Assembly (NCBI RefSeq): GCF_021272345.1
Contig: NZ_JAJSDQ010000001.1
Location: 434,001 to 498,000 of the forward strand
Length of the DNA: 64,000 bases
Direction of reading: 5' to 3'
Source of the DNA: Ornithinimicrobium sediminis
GTDB taxonomy: Bacteria > Actinomycetota > Actinomycetes > Actinomycetales > Dermatophilaceae
The notes under the pieces are model-generated. The model did not search any database, had not been told where the DNA came from, and saw nothing but the letters and a program-made list of their open reading frames with translations. The position numbers and the translations under genes are program-made. Each line of letters starts with the position of its first letter. Position 1 is the stretch's first letter. Below are positions 11,469 through 21,424 of this stretch, in pieces.

Positions 11469-12944
11469 TCACCGGTGGAGCAGGTAGGCCACGGTGCCGG
11501 GCAAGGCGTGCGCCACCGCGAGCGCGCGCACCGGACCGCCCGGGTTGGCCCGGTCCCCGGCGACGCCGTGCACCAGGGCCGCCAGCGGCGCCGCGTCCAG
11601 CGGGTCCAGCCCCGAGGCCAGGAGGGCGCCGGTGAGCCCCGCGAGCACGTCGCCGGAGCCGGCGGTCGCGAGCCACGCCGGGGCGTCGGCCTGCACCCGC
11701 ACCGGGTCATGCGCCCCTGGCCCGACGACGACCGTGGTGGCCCCCTTGAGCAGCACGACGGCCCCGGTGACCTCGGCCGCGATGCGGGCGTGGCGCACCG
11801 GGTCGGCCTGGACGGTGGCACGCTCGACCTCCGGACCTCCGACCAGACGGCTCAGCAGCCGGGCGAGCTCCCCGGCGTGGGGTGTGAGCAGCGTGGGCGC
11901 GGCGCGGCGGCCGGAGAGCAGGTCCAGCGCACCGGCGTCGACCACACACGGGTCGTGGGACTCCAGCGCCCTGCGCGCCGTGCGGACCTGCACCCGCCCC
12001 CGGACGCTGGTGTCCTCGGGGTCCAGGCCCGGGCCGAGCACCCAGGCCTGCACCCGCCCCGGCCTGGTCACCGCCTCGGGGACAGCGCGCAGCACCAGCC
12101 CCGTCGGAGTGGGCGGACCGAGGTAGCGCACCATCCCCACCCCCGCCTCGACGGCCGAGACCGTGCACAGCACGGCGGCTCCCGGGAAGGTCTCACCACC
12201 GGCGACGACCCCGAGGACGCCGCGGGAGTACTTGTCGTCGTCGGCGCCGGGCACCGGCCACAGCGCCCTGACGTCGTCGAAGTCCAGCCGCTCGACCGCG
12301 GGTGGCACGTCGAGCGTCAGCCCGATGTCGACCACCGTCAGACGGCCCACGGCGGGCTCGGTGGCGGGGAGCAGGTGCACCGGCTTGGGCACGCCGAAGG
12401 TCACGGTCTCGTCGGCGAACACCGCGTCCTCCAGCCGCGTGCGTCCGGCCGGGTCGGCACCGCTGGGCAGGTCGACCGCCACCACGTAGGCGTGCTCCCC
12501 GATGGCGTCGACGACCGCGGCCATGGCGCCACGCAGCCCCGGGGTGCCCCCGATGCCGAGCAGCCCGTCGACGACGAGGTCCGCCTCGGCCAGCGCGGTG
12601 CGCACGTCCTCGGGCACCTCGGTCGCGTCGCGGTCCAGGACGTGCACCGGCACGCCCGCGTCCGCGACCGCCCGCGCACCACCCGGGTGCGGCCGGCTCG
12701 CCACCTGCACGACGACGACCGCCAGCCCGTCGCTCACCATCGCCGCGGCGTGCAGCGCGTCCCCACCGTTGTTGCCGGGCCCCACGAGCACGACCAGACG
12801 GCGCGCGTCCAGCTGCTCGGCCCGGGCGCGCAGCACCTCGGCCAGCCCGGTGGAGGCACGGCGCATGAGCTCACCCTCGGGCGTCTGCGCGAGCAGGGCC
12901 TCCTCGGCCTCGCGGACCTGCTCGACGGAATAGGCCTGGATCAT
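11469..12944 (-). CDS. nnr: bifunctional NAD(P)H-hydrate epimerase / ADP-dependent dehydratase
   Basis: Repairs hydrated NAD(P)H. Residues 1-200 are the YjeF-N epimerase domain (VGPGNNGGDALHAA). The C-terminal half is the ribokinase-like dehydratase with TPHAGELARLL and the catalytic SGDVLAGLTGALL. It has 491 residues, normal for the fused form. The ATG at 12944 (MIQAYSVEQVREAE) is chosen; the frame extends 63 codons upstream into acpS with no homology-like sequence. It lies 7 bases after acpS on the same strand. Confidence 0.93.
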   Translation of the reverse strand: MIQAYSVEQVREAEEALLAQTPEGELMRRASTGLAEVLRARAEQLDARRLVVLVGPGNNGGDALHAAAMVSDGLAVVVVQVASRPHPGGARAVADAGVPVHVLDRDATEVPEDVRTALAEADLVVDGLLGIGGTPGLRGAMAAVVDAIGEHAYVVAVDLPSGADPAGRTRLEDAVFADETVTFGVPKPVHLLPATEPAVGRLTVVDIGLTLDVPPAVERLDFDDVRALWPVPGADDDKYSRGVLGVVAGGETFPGAAVLCTVSAVEAGVGMVRYLGPPTPTGLVLRAVPEAVTRPGRVQAWVLGPGLDPEDTSVRGRVQVRTARRALESHDPCVVDAGALDLLSGRRAAPTLLTPHAGELARLLSRLVGGPEVERATVQADPVRHARIAAEVTGAVVLLKGATTVVVGPGAHDPVRVQADAPAWLATAGSGDVLAGLTGALLASGLDPLDAAPLAALVHGVAGDRANPGGPVRALAVAHALPGTVAYLLHR

Positions 12945-12951
12945 GACCGGA

Positions 12952-13302
12952 TCACCCCTCGGCGACGACGACGGCCGAGGCGACCCCGGCGTCATGGGAC
13001 AGGGACACGTGGAAGGTGCTGACGCCCAGCTCCGCGGCGCGGACGGCGACGGTGCCGACGACCTCCAGGTGCGGGCGGCCGTCGGCCTCCCGCACCACGG
13101 TGGCATCGGTCCAGCGCAGCCCCACCGGGGCACCGAGGGCCTTGGCCAGCGCCTCCTTGGCGGCGAAGCGGGCCGCCATCGACTCGGTGCGCAGCGCGCG
13201 CTCGGACTCGGTGAAGAGCCGCTCGGCCAGCCGCGGGTTGGCGGCGATACGCTGGCCGAAGCGGGCGATGTCGACGACGTCGATGCCGACGCCGATGATC
13301 AC
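12952..13302 (-). CDS. acpS: holo-[acyl-carrier-protein] synthase
   Basis: Transfers 4'-phosphopantetheine from CoA to acyl carrier protein. The 116-residue protein has the signature [14 protein letters not shown] at its N-terminus, with the Mg-binding Asp, and [13 protein letters not shown] in the middle. It starts with GTG and sits between glmS and nnr, a common actinobacterial order. The glmS stop is 28 bases upstream. Confidence 0.95.
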   Translation of the reverse strand: MIIGVGIDVVDIARFGQRIAANPRLAERLFTESERALRTESMAARFAAKEALAKALGAPVGLRWTDATVVREADGRPHLEVVGTVAVRAAELGVSTFHVSLSHDAGVASAVVVAEG

Positions 13303-13330
13303 CGCGGCCTCCGCGGTCGCCGCGCCTGGC

Positions 13331-15190
13331 TCACTCGACCGTGACGGACTTGGCGAGGTTGCGGGGCTGGTCGACGTCCAGGCCCTTGGCGGTCGACAGG
13401 TGCAGGGCGAAGACCTGCAGTGGCACCACGGTGAGCAGCGGGGCCAGCAGCGGGGAGGTGTGGGGCACCCGGATGACCTCGTCGGCGAAGGGCACGACGT
13501 CCTCGTCGCCCTCCTCGGCGATGACCAGGGTGCGGGCGCCCCGGGCGCGGATCTCCTGGATGTTGGAGACCACCTTGCCGTGCAGACCGTGCTCCGAGCT
13601 CGGGGACGGCACCACGATGAAGACCGGCTGGCCCGGCTCGATGAGCGCGATCGGGCCGTGCTTGAGCTCGCCCGCGGCGAAGCCCTCGGCGTGGATGTAG
13701 GCGAGCTCCTTGAGCTTCAGCGCACCTTCCATCGCGACCGGGAAGCCCACGTGGCGGCCCAGGAAGAGCACCGAGCGCGTGTCGGACATGAAGTAGGCGA
13801 TCTCCTCGACCCGGTCCATGCTGCCGAGGAGGGCCTCGATCTTGTCCGGGATGCCGTGCAGCTCGGTGAGCACCTCGGCCGCGACCTTGCCGTACTCCCC
13901 GCCCCGGAGCTGGGCGAGGTAGAGGCCCAGGATGTAGCTCGCGGTGATCTGGGCGAGGAACGCCTTGGTGGACGCCACGGCGATCTCCGGGCCGGCGTGC
14001 GTGTAGAGCACGGCGTCGGACTCGCGCGGGATCGTCGACCCGTGGGTGTTGCAGATCGACACGGTCCGGGCGCCCAGGTGGGTCGCGTGCCGCACCGCCA
14101 TGAGTGTGTCCATGGTCTCGCCGGACTGGGAGATCGACACCACCAGCGTCTGGTGGTCGATGACCGGGTCGCGGTAGCGGAACTCGTGGGCCAGCTCGAC
14201 CTCGACCGGCAGCCGCGTCCACCGCTCGATGGCGTACTTGGCGACCATCCCGGCATACGCGGCCGTGCCGCAGGCGACGATGACGATCTTGGTGACCGAC
14301 CGCAGCTCGTCCTCGGTGATGCTCATCTCGTCCAGGACGAGGCGCCCGGTCTCGTCGGTGCGACCGAACAGGGTGTCGCGGACGGCGTGCGGCTGGTCGT
14401 GGATCTCCTTCTCCATGAAGGTGGCGTAGCCGCCCTTCTCGGCTGCCGCGGCGTCCCAGGTGACCTCGTAGGCCTTGCCGTCGCTGGGTGTGCCGTCGAA
14501 GTCGATCACGGAGCAGGTGTCGGGGGTGATGGTGACGATCTGGTCCTGCCCCAGCTCCATCGCGTGCCGGGTGTACCCGATGAAGGCGGCCACGTCGGAG
14601 CCCAGGAAGTTCTCCCCCTCCCCGAGCCCGACGACGAGCGGGGAGTTGCGCCGGGCGCCGACGACCGTGTGCGGGGAGTCGGCGTGCACGGCGAGCAGGG
14701 TGAACGCGCCGTGCAGCCGTTCGACGACCTCGCGCATGGCGTCGGTCAGGTCGCCGGTGCGGCAGTAGGCGCGGTCGAGCAGGTGTGCCACGACCTCGGT
14801 GTCGGTCTCGGAGGTGAAGACCGCGCCGTCTGCGAGCAGCGCCGCCTTGAGCGCGTGGAAGTTCTCGATGATGCCGTTGTGCACCAGGGCCAGCTTGCCG
14901 TCCGCACCGCCGCGGTGGGGGTGGGCGTTGGCGTCGGTCGGGCCCCCGTGCGTGGCCCAGCGGGTGTGGCCGATCGCCGTGGCGCTGTCGGCCGGCGGGT
15001 GCGCTGCGAGGGCGGAGCGCAGGTTGGTGAGCTTGCCTGCGCGCTTCTCGGTGACGACGGTGCCGTCGGTCACCAGGGCGACCCCTGCCGAGTCGTAGCC
15101 GCGGTACTCCAGCCTCCCCAGCCCGTCCATCACGACGTCGATCGCCTTCTCCGACGCCTCCGGGCCCACGTATCCCACGATTCCGCACAT
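13331..15190 (-). CDS. glmS: glutamine-fructose-6-phosphate aminotransferase (isomerizing)
   Basis: Makes glucosamine-6-phosphate for peptidoglycan. The N-terminal glutaminase begins MCGIVGYVG, with catalytic Cys2 exposed after Met removal, and has GHTRWATHG and HNGIIENF. Two SIS isomerase domains follow, with SQSGETMDT and [13 protein letters not shown]. The C-terminus ends [13 protein letters not shown], the conserved tail that enters the active site. It has 619 residues, a typical length. It works upstream of GlmU, also in this window. It is divergent from coaA across an 81-base spacer. Confidence 0.97.
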   Translation of the reverse strand: MCGIVGYVGPEASEKAIDVVMDGLGRLEYRGYDSAGVALVTDGTVVTEKRAGKLTNLRSALAAHPPADSATAIGHTRWATHGGPTDANAHPHRGGADGKLALVHNGIIENFHALKAALLADGAVFTSETDTEVVAHLLDRAYCRTGDLTDAMREVVERLHGAFTLLAVHADSPHTVVGARRNSPLVVGLGEGENFLGSDVAAFIGYTRHAMELGQDQIVTITPDTCSVIDFDGTPSDGKAYEVTWDAAAAEKGGYATFMEKEIHDQPHAVRDTLFGRTDETGRLVLDEMSITEDELRSVTKIVIVACGTAAYAGMVAKYAIERWTRLPVEVELAHEFRYRDPVIDHQTLVVSISQSGETMDTLMAVRHATHLGARTVSICNTHGSTIPRESDAVLYTHAGPEIAVASTKAFLAQITASYILGLYLAQLRGGEYGKVAAEVLTELHGIPDKIEALLGSMDRVEEIAYFMSDTRSVLFLGRHVGFPVAMEGALKLKELAYIHAEGFAAGELKHGPIALIEPGQPVFIVVPSPSSEHGLHGKVVSNIQEIRARGARTLVIAEEGDEDVVPFADEVIRVPHTSPLLAPLLTVVPLQVFALHLSTAKGLDVDQPRNLAKSVTVE

Positions 15191-15271
15191 GCGGGCAAGA
15201 CTAACCGTCCGCCGGCGGTGCGTGGCGAGGGCACCGCGCCGCTCCCGCGTCCCCGCCGGTCACCGTGCACA

Positions 15272-16234
15272 ATGGCCGGTATGCCGTCAGCCGGCCAGTG
15301 CCTGCCCTCCCCCTACGTCGAGCTCGACCGCGCGGCGTGGGCCCGTCTGCGCGAGCAGACCCCCATGCGGCTGGACGCCGCCGACGTGCAGCGTCTGCAG
15401 GGTCTCGGCGACCGGCTGGACCTCGCCGAGGTCGAGCAGGTCTACCTGCCGCTGTCCCGTCTGCTGTCCTTCTACGAGGAGGCGACCGAGGGGCTGCACC
15501 AGGTCACCAGCGACTTCCTGGGCGAGAAGCGGCAGCGCACCCCCTTCGTCATCGGCGTCGCCGGCTCGGTGGCCGTCGGCAAGTCCACGACGGCGCGCAT
15601 CCTCACCGAGCTGATCTCCCGCTGGGACTCCGCCCCGCAGGTCGAGCTCGTGACGACCGACGGGTTCCTGCTGCCCAACCGCGTGCTGGAGGCCCGCAAC
15701 CTCATGGCACGCAAGGGATACCCGGAGTCCTACGACCGACGGGCGCTGCAGCGGTTCGTCGCCGAGGTCAAGGCCGGCAAGGAGGAGGTCCGCGCTCCGG
15801 TCTACTCCCACCTCACCTACGACATCGTCCCCGGGGAGGAGACGGTCGTCCGGCGCCCCGACGTGCTCGTCGTCGAGGGTCTCAACGTGCTGCAGCCCCC
15901 GCGGCAGCACCACGACGGGCGGACCGGCCTGGCGGTGAGCGACTTCTTCGACTTCTCGGTCTACGTGGACGCGCACGTCGACGACATCAAGCAGTGGTAC
16001 ATCGAGCGCTTCCTGCGGCTGCGCGAGACGGCGTTCGCCCAGCCCGAGTCCCACTTCCACCGGTACGCCAGCCTCTCCGACGAGGCGGCCGTCGACATCG
16101 CGGACAACATCTGGGAGGCGATCAACGCCCCCAACCTGCGGGAGAACATCCAGCCGACGCGGGGGCGGGCCACCCTGGTGCTCTCCAAGGGCCAGGACCA
16201 CTCGGTGCGCCGCGTGCGGCTGCGCCGGCTCTGA
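15272..16234 (+). CDS. coaA: type I pantothenate kinase
   Basis: Phosphorylates pantothenate, the first step of CoA synthesis. The 320-residue protein has the P-loop [12 protein letters not shown] (residues 95-106), the TTDGFLLPN loop, the RKGYPESYD motif and VVEGLNVLQ. Two ATG codons compete: 15272 (MAGMPSAG) and 15281 (MPSAG). Neither has a strong ribosome site; I list the longer. A TGCACAAT sequence just upstream suggests a promoter very close to the start. The gene stands alone between glmS and fumC. Confidence 0.93.
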   Translation: MAGMPSAGQCLPSPYVELDRAAWARLREQTPMRLDAADVQRLQGLGDRLDLAEVEQVYLPLSRLLSFYEEATEGLHQVTSDFLGEKRQRTPFVIGVAGSVAVGKSTTARILTELISRWDSAPQVELVTTDGFLLPNRVLEARNLMARKGYPESYDRRALQRFVAEVKAGKEEVRAPVYSHLTYDIVPGEETVVRRPDVLVVEGLNVLQPPRQHHDGRTGLAVSDFFDFSVYVDAHVDDIKQWYIERFLRLRETAFAQPESHFHRYASLSDEAAVDIADNIWEAINAPNLRENIQPTRGRATLVLSKGQDHSVRRVRLRRL

Positions 16235-16285
16235 GACGGGGCAGCCACCTCTGACATCTGACCGGTCGAGGGCCACACTGGGTCC

Positions 16286-17692
16286 ATGACGACGTCAGAC
16301 CAGGACCAGCGGACCCGCACCGAGCACGACTCCATGGGAGAGATCGAGGTGCCCGTCGACGCCCTCTACGGCGCGCAGACGGCACGCGCGGTGCTCAACT
16401 TCCCGATCTCCGGACAACGGGTGCCCACGGAGGTCGTGCACGCCCTGGCCCGGGTGAAGCAGTGTGCCGCCACCGTCAACGCCGACCTCGGCGTGCTGGA
16501 CGCCGACCTCGCGTCGGCGATCGCCGACGCGGCCGACGAGGTCGCCCGTGGGCTGCACGACGAGCACTTCCCGGTCGACGTCTACCAGACCGGGTCGGGC
16601 ACCTCCACCAACATGAACGTCAACGAGGTCGTCGCCCGCCTGGCCTCCAGGGGCGGCCTGACGGTGCACCCCAACGACCACGTCAACGCCGGCCAGTCCA
16701 GCAACGACACCTTCCCCACCGCGCTGCGCATCGTCGCCGTGGACCTCGCCCGCACCGTCCTGGACCCGGGGCTGGCCGCTCTCGAGGAGGCGCTGCTGGC
16801 CAAGGCCGAGGAGCTCGCCGACGTCGTCAAGGCCGGCCGCACCCACCTCATGGACGCCGTGCCGGTGACGCTGGGCCAGGAGCTCGCCGGCTACGCCCGC
16901 CAGGTCGCTCTCGGCCGGCGGCGGGTGGCCGAGGCCGTCGCGGGTGCCGCCGAGCTGCCGCTGGGCGGCACCGCGGCCGGCACCGGCATCAACGCCCACC
17001 CCGAGTTCGCCCCGCGGGTCATCGCCGCGCTGTCCGAGGAGCTCGGGCTGGAGCTGCGGGAGGCGGAGGACCACTTCGAGGCCCAGTCGGCCCAGGACGC
17101 CCTGGTCGCCCTGTCCGGGGCGGCCCGGGTGGTCGCGGTCTCCCTGACCAAGATCTGCAACGACCTGCGCTGGATGGGGTCCGGCCCGCGCGCCGGCCTG
17201 GGCGAGATCCGGCTGCCGGACCTGCAGCCCGGCTCCAGCATCATGCCCGGCAAGGTCAACCCGGTGCTGCCGGAGGCCACGCTCATGGTGTGTGCCCGGG
17301 TCATCGGCAACGACACCACGATGACCGTCGCGGGAGCCTCGGGCGCCTTCGAGCTCAACGTGATGCTGCCGGTCATGGGCTCCTGTCTGGTGGAGACGCT
17401 CACCCTGCTCGGACGCAGCACCGCCCACCTGGCGGAGGCGACGGTGCGCGGCATCGAGGCCGACGAGGCCCGGTGCCGGGAGCTGGCGGAGAGCAGCAGC
17501 TCGATCGTCACACCCCTGAACCGGTACATCGGCTACGAGGCGGCAGCGGCCGTGGCCAAGCAGTCCCTGGCCACCCGGCGCACCATCCGCGAGGTCGTCC
17601 TCGAGCGGGGCCATGTGGAGCGGGGCGAGCTCACCGAGGAGCAGCTGGACCAGGCCCTCGACGTGCTGGGCATGGCCCGCCCGCATGCGTAG
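16286..17692 (+). CDS. fumC: class II fumarate hydratase
   Basis: Interconverts fumarate and malate in the TCA cycle, without an iron-sulfur cluster. The 468-residue protein carries [14 protein letters not shown], the substrate motif [30 protein letters not shown], and the lyase-family signature [15 protein letters not shown]. The first 12 residues are variable. The ATG at 16286 is the natural start. It ends 7 bases before the convergent DUF1206 gene, with no obvious terminator hairpin between them. Confidence 0.95.
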   Translation: MTTSDQDQRTRTEHDSMGEIEVPVDALYGAQTARAVLNFPISGQRVPTEVVHALARVKQCAATVNADLGVLDADLASAIADAADEVARGLHDEHFPVDVYQTGSGTSTNMNVNEVVARLASRGGLTVHPNDHVNAGQSSNDTFPTALRIVAVDLARTVLDPGLAALEEALLAKAEELADVVKAGRTHLMDAVPVTLGQELAGYARQVALGRRRVAEAVAGAAELPLGGTAAGTGINAHPEFAPRVIAALSEELGLELREAEDHFEAQSAQDALVALSGAARVVAVSLTKICNDLRWMGSGPRAGLGEIRLPDLQPGSSIMPGKVNPVLPEATLMVCARVIGNDTTMTVAGASGAFELNVMLPVMGSCLVETLTLLGRSTAHLAEATVRGIEADEARCRELAESSSSIVTPLNRYIGYEAAAAVAKQSLATRRTIREVVLERGHVERGELTEEQLDQALDVLGMARPHA

Positions 17693-17699
17693 CCGGGGG

Positions 17700-18509
17700 T
17701 CAGAGGCGGGCGTACCTGGCGCGGGCGAAGGAGTAGAGGCCGTAGGCCACGAAGCCCGCGGCGATGACGAGCAGGAGCACCGTGCCGGCGGCAGTGCCGG
17801 AGAGCGCCTTGAGCGCGCCGTCCAGCCCGGTGGCCTCCTCGGGGTCGGTCGTCCACGCCGCATAGCAGAACAGCAGACCCACCACCCCCAGGGCGGCCCC
17901 CTTGGCGGCGTAGCCCACGGTGCCGGCGAGCACGACCACCTTGCCCAGGTCGCCTCCGGCGTTGCCTGCCAGGTCCTCGAGGAACCTCTGGGTGGCGCCC
18001 TTCCAGACGTGGTAGCCACCCACCCCCACGACCGCGAGCCCGACCACGAACACCAGCGCCTGGCCCCACGGCATCCCCATGAGGGTCTTCGTGAAGTCGG
18101 CGGTGGACTCGCCGCTGTCGGTGCTGCCGCCACTGGCGAACTGCCAGGTGGTCCACGCCAGCGCGGTGTAGACGAGCCCCTTGCCGAGGTCCTTGGCCCC
18201 CTCGGCCTGGCCCTCGGCCGAGGCGCCGGGGTGGTAACCGACGACGGCGTCGAGCACCCGCCACAGGGCCAGCCCGGCGTAGCCCGCGACGCCCACCCAG
18301 AGGAGCACGCCCCCCAGGGGTGCGTCCCGGACGGCCTCCAGTGCGCCGGACTGGTCGGCGCTGCCACCCCAGCCGATCGCGATGCGGAGGGTGATCCAGG
18401 CGATCACCAGGTGCAGGAAGCCGTTGACGGCGTAGCCCGCGCGGGCCAGGGTCTCGAGGGCGGGATGGGCGCTGGCTTCGCGAGCTGCACTGCTCGCCGT
18501 GTGCGTCAT
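17700..18509 (-). CDS. DUF1206 membrane protein
   Basis: A 269-residue membrane protein with about six hydrophobic helices that read as three repeats of two helices, each beginning with a sequence like LARAGYAVNG, KGLVYTALAW or GTVGYAAKGA. This fits DUF1206, whose function is unknown. The ATG at 18509 is chosen; the frame extends upstream through the next gene's territory without membrane-protein features. A terminator-like hairpin lies just upstream, so the gene probably has its own promoter. Confidence 0.8.
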   Translation of the reverse strand: MTHTASSAAREASAHPALETLARAGYAVNGFLHLVIAWITLRIAIGWGGSADQSGALEAVRDAPLGGVLLWVGVAGYAGLALWRVLDAVVGYHPGASAEGQAEGAKDLGKGLVYTALAWTTWQFASGGSTDSGESTADFTKTLMGMPWGQALVFVVGLAVVGVGGYHVWKGATQRFLEDLAGNAGGDLGKVVVLAGTVGYAAKGAALGVVGLLFCYAAWTTDPEEATGLDGALKALSGTAAGTVLLLVIAAGFVAYGLYSFARARYARL

Positions 18510-18529
18510 GGGCACAGTCTCCGGGCACG

Positions 18530-18561
18530 ACGAAGGGCCCCGCAACAGCGAGGCCCTTCGT
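18530..18561 (-). terminator. hairpin terminator after the Ala/Glu-repeat wall-hydrolase-like gene
   Basis: Inverted repeat ACGAAGGGCC (18530-18539) / GGCCCTTCGT (18552-18561), a perfect 10-bp stem with a 12-base loop, 18 bases past the stop codon of the leftward gene. There is no T-run, as is common in high-GC actinobacteria. Confidence 0.65.
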
Positions 18562-18579
18562 GTGAAGGTCGGTGTCCGC

Positions 18580-19518
18580 TCAGTACCAGTTGTGTGCCTG
18601 CGAGTGCGACCAGGCCGCGCAGGGGCTGCCGTAGCGGCCGTCGATGTAGCCCAGGCCCCAGCGGATCTGCGTCGCGGGGTTGGTCTGCCAGTCGGCGCCG
18701 GCGCTGGCCATCTTGCTGCCCGGCAGCGACTGCGGGATGCCGTAGGCCCCGGAGGAGGGGTTCTGGGCCGTGTGGTTCCAGCCGCTCTCCTTGATCCACA
18801 GGGAGTCGAGGCAGCCGAACTGGTCCTGACCCCAGCCGTAGCTGGAGAGCATGGAGCGTGCGATCGAGCGCGGGTCGCCCGACGGTGCCGGGGCGGGGGC
18901 CGGCTCGCTGGGGGCCGGCTCACGCTCGGCCGACCGGGAGGCGGCCTGCTCCTGCGGCTCGGCAGCGGCCTGCTCGGTCTCGCGCGCGGCGGCAGCCTGC
19001 TCGGCAGCGGCCTCCTCGGCGGCAGCGCGCTCGGCAGCGGCCTCCTCGGCGGCGGCGCGCTCGGCAGCGGCCTCCTCGGCGGCGGCGCGCTCGGCGGCCT
19101 CCTTCTCCGCCTTGCGCTCCTGCGCGATGGCCTCGGCGGCCTCGTTCGCCGCACGTGCACTCTCGGACGCAGCGGTCCGCGAGGCGTTGAGCGCGGCGTA
19201 CTGGTCGGAGATCCGGTCGATGCGCAGCGAGCCACGGTCAGCCGCCTGGCGCCGCGCCGAGTCCTTCACCGCCGACACAGCGCTGTCGGCGACGGCGGGG
19301 GCGGTGCCGTTGAGGCTGGCCTGCACACGACCCGCGTCGGAGTCTGCGGTGGCCCCGGTGGCCGCGAACCCAGCCAGCGCCACGGAGCCGACGGCGATGG
19401 CGGCGGTGACCATCGTGGCGGGGTGACGGCGGACGCCGTGGCGGTGCCGGCCGGACTCGGCGCGGTCGAGCGTGGTCGTGTCGGGCTCGACGGAGCCGGG
19501 CAGGGTTGAGCGAGTCAT
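18580..19518 (-). CDS. secreted or membrane-anchored transglycosylase-like protein with Ala/Glu repeat region
   Basis: A 312-residue protein. A basic N-terminus and one hydrophobic segment (about residues 35-58) form a signal or anchor. Residues 100-190 are a long Ala/Glu/Arg coiled coil containing the decapeptide AEEAAAERAA in near-exact tandem. Residues 215-312 are a lysozyme-like domain: WIKESGWNHTAQNPSSGAYGIPQSLPGSKM, then IRWGLGYIDGRYGSPCAAW, ending HNWY. This domain is often labelled aggregation-promoting-factor or Rpf-like and is expected to cleave or bind peptidoglycan, with the Glu of KESGW as probable catalyst. A possible MtrA-type box lies upstream. Confidence 0.85.
   Translation of the reverse strand: MTRSTLPGSVEPDTTTLDRAESGRHRHGVRRHPATMVTAAIAVGSVALAGFAATGATADSDAGRVQASLNGTAPAVADSAVSAVKDSARRQAADRGSLRIDRISDQYAALNASRTAASESARAANEAAEAIAQERKAEKEAAERAAAEEAAAERAAAEEAAAERAAAEEAAAEQAAAARETEQAAAEPQEQAASRSAEREPAPSEPAPAPAPSGDPRSIARSMLSSYGWGQDQFGCLDSLWIKESGWNHTAQNPSSGAYGIPQSLPGSKMASAGADWQTNPATQIRWGLGYIDGRYGSPCAAWSHSQAHNWY
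18999..19092. repeat. 30-bp tandem repeat inside the wall-hydrolase-like gene
   Basis: About three copies of a 30-base unit (CTCGGCAGCGGCCTCCTCGG recurs at 19000, 19030 and 19060) encode the Ala/Glu decapeptides. The copies are nearly identical, so the number probably varies between strains. Confidence 0.85.
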
Positions 19519-19577
19519 GGAACCTCCAGGGGGAGCCCGAGCACCGGGCGATCAGGGGACGCAGCGGCGGTGCTGAG

Positions 19578-19594
19578 CGTTATCAAATCGTGAC
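19578..19594 (-). promoter_or_regulatory. possible MtrA-type direct repeat
   Basis: On the minus strand the sequence reads GTCACGATTTGATAACG, two RT(C/A)AC-like half sites about one helical turn apart, 60 bases upstream of the wall-hydrolase-like gene. Direct repeats of this form are recognised by the actinobacterial response regulator MtrA at cell-wall hydrolase genes. The assignment is inference from pattern alone. No c-di-AMP (ydaO) riboswitch motif was found in the same leader. Confidence 0.35.
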
Positions 19595-19738
19595 CTTCGA
19601 GATCCAACGTGCCATGGTCACGGCGACGCAGGCAAACCATGAAGGCCCATCGTGGGCAACCTCACACACGCCGGTCCCGGGGGCCGGCACAACGGACGGC
19701 CTCCGGACGTGCTGCTGCCGGCGCTGCCCGACAGGCCC

Positions 19739-21142
19739 CTAGGCACCGGTGTGCGGACCCTCCAGCAGCTCGGTGACCAGAGCCGCGATCGGGCTGCGCT
19801 CGCTGCGGTGCAGCGTCATGTGCGCGAACAGCGGGTTGCCCTTGAGCGCCTCGATCACGGCCGCGATGCCGTCGTGGCGACCTACCCGGAGGTTGTCCCG
19901 CTGGGCCACGTCGTGGGTCAGGACGACGCGTGAGGACTGTCCGATCCGGGAGAGCACGGTCAGGAGCACGTTGCGCTCGAGCGACTGGGCCTCGTCGACG
20001 ATGACGAACGCGTCGTGCAGGGACCGCCCACGGATGTGGGTCAACGGCAGCACCTCGAGCATGTCGCGGTCGAGGATCTCCTCGACGACCTCCTTGCTCA
20101 CGACCGCGCCGAGCGTGTCGAAGACCGCCTGCGCCCAGGGGCCCATCTTGTCGTTCTCGCTGCCGGGCAGGTAGCCGAGCTCCTGGCCGCCCACGGCGTA
20201 CAGCGGCCGGAACACGATGACCTTGCGGTGCTGGCGGCGCTCCATCACCGACTCCAGGCCGGCGCACAGGGCCAGGGCGCTCTTCCCGGTGCCGGCCCGT
20301 CCCCCGAGGCTGACGATGCCGACGTCCGGGTCGAGCAGCAGGTCCAGCGCGATGCGCTGCTCGGCCGACCGGCCGTGCAGGCCGAAGGCGTCCCGGTCGC
20401 CCCGCACCAGTGCGACCGAGCCGTCGGCGGTGACCCTGCCCAGCGCGCTGCCGGACGGGCCGAAGACGGTGAGGCCGGTGTGGCAGGGCAGGTCGAGTGC
20501 GGCCGGGTGCTCGAGCCGGCCCGTCTCGTAGAGCGAGGACATCTCCTGGTCGTCGACGTCGAGCTGGGCCATGCCGGTCCACCCGGTGTCGACGGCCAGC
20601 TCCGCGCGGTACTCCTGGGCGTCCAGCCCGACCGCGGACGCCTTGACCCGCATCGGCAGGTCCTTGCTCACCACGGTGACGTCGTCGCCCTCGGCGGCCA
20701 GGTTGGCCGCCACGGCCAGGATGCGGGTGTCGTTGTCGCCCAGCCGGAAGCCCGAGGGCAGCGAGCCGGCGTCGGTGTGGTTGAGCTCCACCCGCACCGT
20801 GCCACCGCGCTCCCCCACCGGCACCGGCTCGCTCAGCGTGCCGTGCTGGACACGCAGGTCGTCCAGGAGCCGCAGCGCCTGCCGGGCGAAGTACCCGAGC
20901 TCGGGGTGGTGTCGCTTGCCCTCCAGCTCCGTGATGACCACGACCGGCAGCACGACCTCGTGCTCAGCGAACCGCAGCACGGCGTGCGGGTCGGAGAGCA
21001 GCACCGAGGTGTCGACGACGTAGGTCTTGGCGGCCATGTCGACGCGTGCGTCCGGGTCGTCGCCCGCCAGGGGCAGCGGCGTCGGGGTGGCGGCGCGGGC
21101 CGGAGAGGTCGGGACGGTGGTGGCGGTGACGGTGCTGGCCAT
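19739..21142 (-). CDS. PIN-domain and PhoH-like ATPase fusion (PhoH2)
   Basis: A 467-residue protein. Residues 38-170 are a PIN ribonuclease domain (acidic residue Asp44 in YVVDTSVLL, and [11 protein letters not shown]). Residues 230-460 are a PhoH ATPase with Walker [14 protein letters not shown], Walker [11 protein letters not shown], and [14 protein letters not shown]. In mycobacteria PhoH2 is an RNA helicase/ribonuclease with a small antitoxin-like partner encoded upstream. I chose the ATG at 21142, preceded by AGGGAG with a 5-base gap. The first 35 residues are low-complexity and variable. Confidence 0.9.
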   Translation of the reverse strand: MASTVTATTVPTSPARAATPTPLPLAGDDPDARVDMAAKTYVVDTSVLLSDPHAVLRFAEHEVVLPVVVITELEGKRHHPELGYFARQALRLLDDLRVQHGTLSEPVPVGERGGTVRVELNHTDAGSLPSGFRLGDNDTRILAVAANLAAEGDDVTVVSKDLPMRVKASAVGLDAQEYRAELAVDTGWTGMAQLDVDDQEMSSLYETGRLEHPAALDLPCHTGLTVFGPSGSALGRVTADGSVALVRGDRDAFGLHGRSAEQRIALDLLLDPDVGIVSLGGRAGTGKSALALCAGLESVMERRQHRKVIVFRPLYAVGGQELGYLPGSENDKMGPWAQAVFDTLGAVVSKEVVEEILDRDMLEVLPLTHIRGRSLHDAFVIVDEAQSLERNVLLTVLSRIGQSSRVVLTHDVAQRDNLRVGRHDGIAAVIEALKGNPLFAHMTLHRSERSPIAALVTELLEGPHTGA

Positions 21143-21170
21143 GTCGACTCCCTGGGACGCGCGCTAGCGG

Positions 21171-21263
21171 CTACGCGTCGTGGCGATGAGGTGACCGGGA
21201 CCAGGCTCGCCGTCGGTCGGCGGAGTGCCGGTGCCGGCCCCCCGCCCAGAGCATGCGCTCCAT
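21171..21263 (-). CDS. possible 30-residue basic peptide upstream of phoH2
   Basis: A short open frame beginning MERMLWAGG and ending SPHRHDA, rich in Arg and His. It is preceded by GGGAGG with an 8-base gap before the ATG, and ends 28 bases before the phoH2 start. Mycobacterial phoH2 genes have a small upstream partner gene (phoAT), but this peptide is much shorter and I see no similarity. It may be a chance frame in GC-rich DNA. Confidence 0.25.
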   Translation of the reverse strand: MERMLWAGGRHRHSADRRRAWSRSPHRHDA

Positions 21264-21424
21264 CTGGTGAGCCTCCCGAGACGCCGGACGGGTGCCCTGC
21301 GTCACGTCCGACGGTATGCGGTCAGCGCGGTCGGCAGCGGGATTTCGGCCCCGGCGTTGCGCGCTGTTCGAACGATGTTCACGCCCCGCTCCCCGGGCGC
21401 GTCCCAGGGGGGCCGGCAGCGGTG
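21264..21424. other. spacer between isoprenyl synthase and phoH2 transcription units
   Basis: No convincing gene is seen. The stretch holds a TTCGAACGATGTTC sequence and a relatively AT-rich patch near 21350-21385 that may contain the phoH2 promoter. Confidence 0.4.

Noticed and set aside
19519-19738. c-di-AMP (ydaO) riboswitch before the wall-hydrolase-like gene
   Set aside because: Such genes often carry it in actinobacteria, but the conserved GGGGGA and CCGAAUCCGUC-type blocks are absent here.
21361-21383. Possible LexA (SOS) box TTCGAACGATGTTC upstream of phoH2
   Set aside because: The half sites are separated by three bases instead of four and the second half is imperfect.
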